Positions 58,258 through 64,000 of a stretch of 64,000 nucleotides of DNA are shown here, one piece after another; position 1 is the stretch's first letter, and each line of letters begins with the position of its first letter. The DNA is from Parapedobacter sp964498395. Its GTDB lineage: Bacteria; Bacteroidota; Bacteroidia; Sphingobacteriales; Sphingobacteriaceae. The notes under the pieces are model-generated. The model searched no databases, had not been told where the DNA came from, and was given only the letters and a program-made list of their open reading frames with translations. Location: the NCBI GenBank assembly GCA_964498395.1, contig CAZCHE010000004.1, forward strand, positions 1 through 64,000. The letters run 5' to 3'. Made by a program: the position numbers and the translations under genes.

Positions 58258-59055
58258 TTATACACTTACCTGTTCTTTCGTTGCTTTCACTAAGCCGTTT
58301 TTCTGGAGAATTTCACGTGCCAGATTCAAATAGTTGATGGCGCCTTTGCAATTGGCATCATGCATGATGACCGATATGCCGAAACTGGGCGCCTCACTTA
58401 ATCGGGTATTGCGTTGGATGATGGTGTCAAAAACCAATTCATTGAAATGTGATTTGACTTCCTCAACCACTTGGTTGGAGAGCCTTAGGCGCACGTCATA
58501 CATCGTTAGCAAGATGCCCTCGATTTCCAAATCCGTGTTGAGCCGGTTTTGTACGATTTTGATGGTATTGAGCAATTTTCCCAGCCCTTCAAGCGCAAAA
58601 TATTCACATTGTACCGGAATGATGACCGAATTAGAGGCTGATAGGGCATTGATGGTGATCAGGCCCAACGATGGCGAACAGTCAATCACGATGAAGTCAT
58701 ACTCATCTTTCACTTGGGCAAGTACCTTGCGCATCTTGTACTCCCGTTCATGCAGGTTGATCATCTCGATCTCGGCACCGACCAGGTCGATGTGTGCGGG
58801 AAGCAAATCCAAATTCGGTGTTTCGGTATGCTGTATGGCGTCATGCGGGTCAAGGTCATTGATTAGGCATTCATACACACTGGCTTTGATGGTACGGGGA
58901 TCAAACCCGATACCCGATGTCGAATTGGCCTGCGGATCGGCATCCACCAATAAGGTTTTGTACTCTAACACCGCCAAGCTGGCGGCAAGGTTGATGGATG
59001 AAGTGGTTTTTCCGACCCCTCCCTTTTGATTGGCTATTGCAATGATTTTACCCAT
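58258..59055 (-). CDS. parA: Chromosome partitioning ATPase ParA
   Basis: A deviant Walker-A ATPase that positions ParB-parS complexes. The 265 residues begin MGKIIAIANQKGGVGKTT, with the P-loop KGGVGKTT at 11-18, then LLVDADPQANSTSGIG, Walker B DFIVIDCSPSLGL, and the VRLRLSNQVVEEVKSHF segment. The ATG at 59055 is chosen over an upstream TTG. It is the first gene of the cluster; no clear TAnnTTTG lies in the minus-strand leader. Confidence 0.97.
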   Translation of the reverse strand: MGKIIAIANQKGGVGKTTSSINLAASLAVLEYKTLLVDADPQANSTSGIGFDPRTIKASVYECLINDLDPHDAIQHTETPNLDLLPAHIDLVGAEIEMINLHEREYKMRKVLAQVKDEYDFIVIDCSPSLGLITINALSASNSVIIPVQCEYFALEGLGKLLNTIKIVQNRLNTDLEIEGILLTMYDVRLRLSNQVVEEVKSHFNELVFDTIIQRNTRLSEAPSFGISVIMHDANCKGAINYLNLAREILQKNGLVKATKEQVSV

Positions 59056-59180
59056 GAATGATGATAACAAATAGTCTTTACTCGTCTGTATTCAGGCACC
59101 AAGATGGCCTTGCGACTCCTGTTTGATGGCTGCACCACGGAATAAAAACGCGCCAAACCGGGTAAACATTGTTGCAAGGT

Positions 59181-59214
59181 GTCCGAAAGTAGTTGTTATT
59201 TGTTACTTTTGGAC
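59181..59214. promoter_or_regulatory. Inverted repeat in the parA/FMN reductase divergent region
   Basis: GTCCGAAAGTA (59181-59191) and TACTTTTGGAC (59204-59214) are inverted with one mismatch across 12 bases. The right arm contains TACTTTTG (59204-59211), a consensus -7 element on the plus strand that could serve the FMN reductase. A regulator site is possible. Confidence 0.5.
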
Positions 59215-59336
59215 ATTTCAACAGGTACGAATACGAGGGGCTAAGATACGAATTATTCATGATGCCTTAAACACAAACATGCATGAACTTGAACAACGTA
59301 CGGAGCAGCAACCTTTAGCTTTTAAATGATGAAACA

Positions 59337-59858
59337 ATGATCACAATCGTTTCCGGAACTAATCGACAACATAGCAATACATTAAAACTCGCTAACTACT
59401 ATCAACGCCAGCTTAAGGAAAAAGGGGCGGCGGCGCAAATCCTTTCCCTCACCGAATTGCACGGCAACTTTATTTCGGCCGATATGTACGGCAAATGCAG
59501 CGACAGTTTCCTCCCCATACAGGACCGCATTTCCGCAACGGAAAAGTTTATTTTCATCATTCCTGAGTACAATGGGAGTTTTCCGGGTATATTGAAGACT
59601 TTTGTGGATGCCTGCAAATTCCCCGATAGCTTTTTCAATAAAAAGGCCGCTTTGGTGGGATTGTCAAGTGGTAAATATGGCAATGTGCGTGGAGTGGACC
59701 ATTTTACGGGAGTCTGCCACTATGTCCGCTTGCATGTGTTGCCCCTGCGTATTCACATTCCGTATATCTTCCATGAATTTGATGCCGACGGCAATCTATA
59801 TAAGGAAGATACGGTACGTTTTACCAACGAGCAGATGGAGGAGTTTATCCGGTTTTAA
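59337..59858 (+). CDS. NAD(P)H-dependent FMN reductase
   Basis: A 173-residue flavodoxin-like oxidoreductase that binds FMN and NAD(P)H. The phosphate-binding loop is SGTNRQHSNT (6-15), and the flavin contact IIPEYNGSFPGILKTFVD is the family hallmark. Physiological partners (flavin supply, quinone or azo reduction) cannot be told from sequence. It is divergent from parA. Its stop codon lies inside a 40-base perfect palindrome that ends the transcript. Confidence 0.88.
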   Translation: MITIVSGTNRQHSNTLKLANYYQRQLKEKGAAAQILSLTELHGNFISADMYGKCSDSFLPIQDRISATEKFIFIIPEYNGSFPGILKTFVDACKFPDSFFNKKAALVGLSSGKYGNVRGVDHFTGVCHYVRLHVLPLRIHIPYIFHEFDADGNLYKEDTVRFTNEQMEEFIRF

Positions 59859-59894
59859 GGCCTAGCAGGTTTTTAAAAACCTGCTAGGCCTTAA
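59855..59894. terminator. 40-base perfect palindrome, bidirectional terminator
   Basis: The sequence from 59855 to 59894 is a perfect palindrome centred between 59874 and 59875 (TTTTT|AAAAA). It contains the FMN reductase stop and lies 4 bases before the stop of the convergent M16 gene. Its core CCTAGCAGGTTT...AAACCTGCTAGG matches the rpoC terminator except for a paired A-T to G-C change. T-runs outside the stem are weak, so termination strength is uncertain. Confidence 0.75.
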
Positions 59895-59898
59895 GGAT

Positions 59899-61944
59899 TT
59901 ACTTTAATTCGTCTTCACTGATTTCGCCATTGACCACCACTTCCTTCGTCACCGCTTTCAGTGGCATGGGCACCATCGGACTAACGATGGTGATGACTTC
60001 GGGAAACAAGATACCATCGTAGGTACCATAGCTTTCGACCGTCGTCTCGCCAGACAGTTGGCTTTCCGTCTTCAGTTTAAGGCCCGAAGCCACACTGAAA
60101 TACTCCACGGAAGTGATGCCGCCTTGGGTCACCTTCACTTTGTAGGTATCCTCGTCATTCACCTTGGCTATACCGTCCAATTCAAGGCCGACATTATTTT
60201 CAGCATAAACGAGTTCGGGGAAGATGTCCAACAAGGTTTGGTACGCACCAGCCGCTTCGGCGGGTAGGTCTTGTGACTGCCCTTGGGCAGATACGGTTAC
60301 CTTATCCCTCGAGATGGATACTTTTGACAAGATTTGCCCTCCCATTTTGGTGTTTTGTACGGCTAATCCCCTTTCCTTATCCACCAATTGCTCGATGCCG
60401 ATCACCATGCCTTGTATCTCCGCTTCGCTTACGGATTTCAAGGTGTTGACAGTAGCCAGTTTTTCCCGACCGCCAAGTGCTTCGAGGTATTTTTCGATGA
60501 CACCTTCGGCGGTTACATCCGCATCGGTGATTGCTATTTTAACTTCTGGATCACCAGTGACCGTGTAAAACTGCACATCACCAAAATGGGCCATCTTATC
60601 TGCAAAGTCATCTGTTTTGCCGACGACGGTAATCTGTAGGCGATCTCCATGCACATACTTGGCCGCAACGTCATTGATTTGATCCAATGAAATGGCATCC
60701 AGATTTTTCAAGTAGTCTTTATAGTAGTCTTTGGGGAGTTTTTGCAGCTCGGTATTGATGGCAAAACTGGCAATGGTGGATGGTTGTTCCAGTGACCTGC
60801 CGAAACTACCGGCCATTGCGGCTTTCGCAAGGTCGAGTTCCTCCTGTGTAATGGTTTTCTCGTTTAGCCTTTTTAGCTCGTAGATAAATTCCTGCGTTGC
60901 ACTGTCAGTCACCGCGGTGCCTACACTGGCATTGGTGCTGACGGTGGCCACAAGTTTGCCGGGGGTGATGCTACCATAGGCCCCATACGTATAGCCCTTG
61001 TCTTCGCGAAGGTTGAGGAATAAACGGCCCGACGACCCGCCACCGAGTACGCGGCCGACCACGGCCGTGGCAATCACATCGGGATCATTGGGTTTAAGGT
61101 CAAACGGATAACCGATATTGATCACCGATTGTGCACTGGCCGCACGGTTGACCAACACCACCTTATTTGTTTCGGGAGCTTTGGGGGTGGGCCACTCATG
61201 AGTGGGCACCTCGCCCGATTGCCAGCCCGCAAAATAGGTATTGACCAATTCCTCGGCCTCGCTGGCCGTGATGTCGCCCACGATAGCAAGGTAGGCGATG
61301 TTTGGTTTGAAGTATGTACCGTAATAATGCTTGATGTCTTCCACTTGGATGTTTTCCACCGTTTTTTCGGTTTCGTTTTCGCCGTATGGGTGATCCTTTC
61401 CGTACATCACCGCATTGCGTACCACGCTGACGATGCTATTGGGGTCATCCTTGGCGGCAGCTAGCCCGGAAAGGGTTTGTTTTTTTAGCTTGTCCAATTC
61501 CGATTGTGGAAATGACGGATTGAACAGGACATCGGCAAATAGCCCCAGCAGCTGGTCGTTATATTTTTTGAGCGACGAAGCGCTTGCCGAGGTCGAAGAA
61601 ACGCTGATACGCGCACCGATACGGTCGATGGCTTCATCGAGTTCATCTTTGCTGAGGGAAGTGGTACCACCCAACATCATATCACCTACCAATGAGGTAA
61701 GTCCGGCTTTGTCTCCTTCTAATATCGGGTCGCGGTCCAATACCAGTGAGTAGGTTACGCGGGGCAGCTTGTGGTTTTCCACCACAAACACCTTCAGTCC
61801 ATTGGGTAGGGAGAATGTAGCGGGGTCGCCGATGTTGATTTCAGGGGCCGGCCCTGGTTCGGGATATTTGCTGCGGTCAACTTGCGCAATGGCAGCAGTT
61901 ATGCTACATAAAAGGGCTACTATGTATATGCTGATCTTCTTCAT
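59899..61944 (-). CDS. M16 peptidase-like subunit without zinc site, with C-terminal extra domain
   Basis: A 681-residue secreted protein with a signal peptide (about 1-20). Two M16 halves are present, but the HxxEH zinc motif is replaced (GLTSLVGDMMLGGTTSL), so this chain is probably catalytically inactive. The Arg-Tyr substrate-binding motif is kept (FLNLREDKGYTYGAYGSI). The last 210 residues, from VIEKYLEALGGREKL, form an additional beta-rich domain resembling LolA/LolB-like lipoprotein-sorting folds; that likeness is by eye. It follows the active M16 gene by 32 bases, giving a two-subunit enzyme like mitochondrial processing peptidase. Confidence 0.88.
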   Translation of the reverse strand: MKKISIYIVALLCSITAAIAQVDRSKYPEPGPAPEINIGDPATFSLPNGLKVFVVENHKLPRVTYSLVLDRDPILEGDKAGLTSLVGDMMLGGTTSLSKDELDEAIDRIGARISVSSTSASASSLKKYNDQLLGLFADVLFNPSFPQSELDKLKKQTLSGLAAAKDDPNSIVSVVRNAVMYGKDHPYGENETEKTVENIQVEDIKHYYGTYFKPNIAYLAIVGDITASEAEELVNTYFAGWQSGEVPTHEWPTPKAPETNKVVLVNRAASAQSVINIGYPFDLKPNDPDVIATAVVGRVLGGGSSGRLFLNLREDKGYTYGAYGSITPGKLVATVSTNASVGTAVTDSATQEFIYELKRLNEKTITQEELDLAKAAMAGSFGRSLEQPSTIASFAINTELQKLPKDYYKDYLKNLDAISLDQINDVAAKYVHGDRLQITVVGKTDDFADKMAHFGDVQFYTVTGDPEVKIAITDADVTAEGVIEKYLEALGGREKLATVNTLKSVSEAEIQGMVIGIEQLVDKERGLAVQNTKMGGQILSKVSISRDKVTVSAQGQSQDLPAEAAGAYQTLLDIFPELVYAENNVGLELDGIAKVNDEDTYKVKVTQGGITSVEYFSVASGLKLKTESQLSGETTVESYGTYDGILFPEVITIVSPMVPMPLKAVTKEVVVNGEISEDELK

Positions 61945-61976
61945 TGTATTTCTCTATTTATCGTGAAACCATCTGG

Positions 61977-63314
61977 CTATTGTTGTACTTGCGCCGGCTG
62001 AGGCAAATAATACAACACTACGCGTCCATCCTTGTTCAAATATTCCTGAGCCACCCGTTGGATATCTGCCAGAGTTACCTTGTTGTATTTATCCAACTCT
62101 TTGTTGACCTCATTGGCGTCGCCAAAGAACGTCTTGGCTTCGGCTAGGCCTTCGGCAATACCTGCTACTGAGGAATATTTGTTCACCACAGCGTTTTCGA
62201 TTTGGGCCTGTAGCTTTTGGAAATCCGACTCGGAGATGCCATTGGCAATCACCTTGGCGATTTGTTCGTCTATGGCATGCTCCAACGTGTCTGCAGCAAT
62301 TCCCATATTGGCAATGCCATAAAGGAGAAATAGTCCACCATCTTCCAAATCCAACGGGAATGCTGCGACCGCTAGGGCTTTTTGTTGGTTATCGACCACT
62401 TCCTTTGTCAACAAGGAACTCTTGCCGCCCGTGAGGTAGGTAGATAGCATTTCCAATGCAGGGGTATCATCGTGTTTTTTCGGGGGCAGGTTATACGCCT
62501 GGATAACCGCGGGTAACTGGATGTTGTCATGCACCACATCCCGTATTTCGGCCGTGCGGCGGGGTTCTGTAATCGAAGGGCGGTAGATCGTACCCGTGCC
62601 GACCGGTATCTCGGAGAAGTAATCCCTTACCCATTGTTCGGTTTGGGCATAGTCGATGTCACCGGCGATGGAAAGGACAGCGTTATTGGGTACATAGTAG
62701 GTGCGGTAAAACTGCATGAACTCTTCGAGCGTGGCCGCATCGAGGTGTTCAGGAGAGCCGATGACGGCCCAATTATAGGGATGCACCTGGTGGCTACGTT
62801 TGAAAGTCTCCAATAAGATGGTGCCGTAGGGGCGATTGTCATACGATTGCTTCTTTTCCTCCTTGATGACGCTGCGCTGGGTTTCGATCCCCACGGAGTC
62901 GATCTTGGCATGAAGCATGCGCTCGCTTTCCATATAAAGTGCTGTTTCGAGGTAATTGGAAGGAACGACTTCGTAGTAATAGGTGATATCGTTAGAGGTG
63001 TAAGCATTTAAGGTGCCGCCAATAGCCTCTATTTTCTTCATATACTCTCCGCGACCGATATTTTCCGTGCCCTCGAAGAGCAGATGCTCAAAGAAATGGG
63101 CGAATCCGGTGCGATCGGGGTTTTCATTTTTGGAGCCCACGTGATACATGACGGAAACTGCCACAATCGGTGTCGCATTATCTTGATGTAGAATCACGGT
63201 GAGGCCATTTTCCAGTTTGAATTCCTTGAACTCAATGTTGGTTTGGGCGTTTGCTGCTGCAATGGAACAGAGCAGTAAGCCCGCAAATGCCGTAATAGAT
63301 AAAGATTTCTTCAT
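61977..63314 (-). CDS. M16 zinc metallopeptidase, catalytic subunit
   Basis: A 445-residue secreted peptidase with a signal peptide (about 1-23, ANA-Q). The inverted zinc motif HFFEH is at 73-77 (GFAHFFEHLLFEGTEN), with the third ligand most likely E152 or E153 (VIKEEKKQSYDNRP). The C-terminal M16 half lacks the zinc motif, as usual. It is the first gene of the operon; its partner supplies the substrate-binding Arg-Tyr pair. The substrate is unknown; periplasmic peptide degradation is likely. Confidence 0.93.
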   Translation of the reverse strand: MKKSLSITAFAGLLLCSIAAANAQTNIEFKEFKLENGLTVILHQDNATPIVAVSVMYHVGSKNENPDRTGFAHFFEHLLFEGTENIGRGEYMKKIEAIGGTLNAYTSNDITYYYEVVPSNYLETALYMESERMLHAKIDSVGIETQRSVIKEEKKQSYDNRPYGTILLETFKRSHQVHPYNWAVIGSPEHLDAATLEEFMQFYRTYYVPNNAVLSIAGDIDYAQTEQWVRDYFSEIPVGTGTIYRPSITEPRRTAEIRDVVHDNIQLPAVIQAYNLPPKKHDDTPALEMLSTYLTGGKSSLLTKEVVDNQQKALAVAAFPLDLEDGGLFLLYGIANMGIAADTLEHAIDEQIAKVIANGISESDFQKLQAQIENAVVNKYSSVAGIAEGLAEAKTFFGDANEVNKELDKYNKVTLADIQRVAQEYLNKDGRVVLYYLPQPAQVQQ

Positions 63315-63623
63315 TACTGAGCTAATGTGGTTAAAAAAACTTGTGTATCGGTCACAAACTATGCAAGTTTACTATTCTTGGATTGAAAATATAGGTAAAA
63401 GTTACAACTTTCGTATAACCGAAGGTTTTAAGGCTTGTTTTTCAGATTGTTATGTCAGTTGTGTGGGTGTATTGCTATTTTCGTAATGCCTATCGAAGGC
63501 AAATTTCCGTTTTTAAAACGGGGATGCAAGGACGATTTCGAAATTCATAAAAATGCAACGGAAATAGCAAAAAGTTGCAGGTGAATTGCGATAATTAAAT
63601 AAAAAATCACTAATTTGTTCCAT
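63315..63623. other. Intergenic region, divergent promoters, no gene
   Basis: About 309 bases without a credible gene. On the minus strand TAAACTTG (63364-63371), one base off the consensus, may drive the M16 operon. CCGTTTTTAAAACGG (63507-63521) is a short palindrome. The part from 63540 to 63615 is AT-rich and probably holds the promoter of the small HTH-like gene (TAATTTG at 63611-63617 has a shortened spacing). Confidence 0.6.
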
Positions 63624-63839
63624 ATGAACGTAGTTGATATGCAGGTAGATTTACCACGTTTAGCTGTTTTTACCTCGGATTTGCAACGGATCACTGGCCA
63701 GAGCGAACGCACCTGCCAGCGGATTCTGCAGCGTATCCGGGATATGTTTGGGTTGGATAGGCACCAGCACGTGACCGTTTACCAGGCCTCGGAGTATTTG
63801 GGCATTCCAGTAATGGACATTGGACGGTTTATGCAGTAA
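63624..63839 (+). CDS. Small helix-turn-helix-like protein
   Basis: A 71-residue protein starting at ATG 63624 (MNVVDMQVDLPRL). An in-frame TTG at 63615 is less likely. The body has two helical pieces: LQRITGQSERTCQRILQRIRDMFG, where TGQSERTCQRIL looks like a DNA-reading helix, and VTVYQASEYLGIPVMDIGRFM. Short proteins with this layout occur widely in Bacteroidota, but I know of no assigned function. It is followed by a hairpin (63855-63872) and a strong terminator (63901-63935). Confidence 0.7.
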   Translation: MNVVDMQVDLPRLAVFTSDLQRITGQSERTCQRILQRIRDMFGLDRHQHVTVYQASEYLGIPVMDIGRFMQ

Positions 63840-63854
63840 TCCAGACCCGGACAT

Positions 63855-63872
63855 CCGGCCCATTTAGGCCGG
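63855..63872 (+). repeat. Short hairpin after the small HTH-like gene
   Basis: CCGGCC (63855-63860) pairs with GGCCGG (63867-63872) around CATTTA. It has no T-run of its own and sits 29 bases before the terminator. Confidence 0.6.
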
Positions 63873-63900
63873 AGCAGCGCATGAAGAACTTATTGGTATG

Positions 63901-63935
63901 ACCACGGACGGCACGGCCCGATCCGTGGTTTTTTT
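63901..63935 (+). terminator. Terminator after the small HTH-like gene
   Basis: ACCACGGA (63901-63908) pairs with TCCGTGGT (63922-63929) across a GC-rich loop, followed by six further T bases. Confidence 0.88.
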
Positions 63936-63956
63936 ATGTTTGTATGCATCAACTCC

Positions 63957-63989
63957 CGCCAAATCCGCCAATAACGCCAAATCCGCCAA
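63957..63989. repeat. 18-base-period tandem repeat at the window edge
   Basis: CGCCAAATCCGCCAA occurs at 63957-63971 and again at 63975-63989, separated by TAA, so the period is 18. A partial CGCCAAA-like unit may continue. The window ends 11 bases later, so the full length is unknown. Confidence 0.7.
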
Positions 63990-64000
63990 AGGCGACAGCG

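Noticed and set aside
58311..58326. TTTCACGTG inside parA as a possible parS site
   Set aside because: Only the left half of the parS palindrome (TTNCACGTGNAA) matches; the right half (CCAGA) does not. Other CACGTG hexamers in the window also lack the flanks.
58334..59029. 231-codon plus-strand frame opposite parA
   Set aside because: Mirror frame of parA; low-complexity Ser/Thr-rich translation with no family signature.

Overview
The window is chromosomal DNA from a member of the Bacteroidota, most likely Sphingobacteriaceae or a close relative (a family-level inference, not a measurement). The evidence is the repeated TAnnTTTG (-7) promoter motif, sometimes with a TTTG at -33; a type IX secretion sorting domain; Bacteroidota-typical families (DUF3667, DUF5683, DUF2911, DUF4397, long-form IspG, very large alpha-2-macroglobulin); and the parA-parB-DUF5683-dapB-lepB cluster. 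I see no prophage, insertion sequence, CRISPR array or rRNA. Gene order looks like an ordinary core chromosome with two small toxin-antitoxin modules inserted.

1-12.9 kb is the transcription and translation core: the end of tRNA-Thr, tuf, tRNA-Trp, secE, nusG, then rplK-rplA-rplJ-rplL-rpoB-rpoC, closed by a strong terminator. 12.9-21.9 kb holds a radical SAM protein, a MazG-like pyrophosphohydrolase, a DUF3667 membrane protein, a pseudouridine synthase with a long disordered N-terminus, a lytic transglycosylase, an ftsK-lolA operon and a DUF4397 lipoprotein. 21.9-29.7 kb holds a RES/Xre toxin-antitoxin pair, tyrS, an ACP-phosphodiesterase-like protein, an amino acid permease, a tiny type IX sorting-domain protein and ispG.

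29.7-39.6 kb holds a 2011-residue alpha-2-macroglobulin, a YoeB toxin-antitoxin pair, a cupin protein and the ferrous iron operon feoA-feoB-small Cys-rich membrane protein. 39.7-46.5 kb holds two DNA-dependent ATPases (PIF1-like and SNF2-like) and gltX. 46.5-50 kb is a tightly overlapping four-gene cassette: aspartyl protease with PDZ, orphan histidine kinase, DinB-fold protein and hotdog thioesterase. 50-53.5 kb holds a sugar transporter, a DUF2911 protein and the c-di-AMP synthase cdaA. 53.5-59.1 kb holds pdxJ and the par/dapB/lepB cluster. 59.3-63.3 kb holds an FMN reductase and a paired active/inactive M16 metallopeptidase operon. The right edge has a small HTH-like protein, a terminator and the start of a short tandem repeat.

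No dramatically new multi-gene system is evident. The items most worth a second look are the overlapping protease/kinase/DinB/thioesterase cassette, apparently leaderless promoters (clearest at gltX), a dispersed terminator-like palindrome with a compensatory base-pair change, a candidate iron operator before feoA, and the secreted protein that is little more than a type IX sorting domain. All calls come from reading the sequence; no database search or computation was run.
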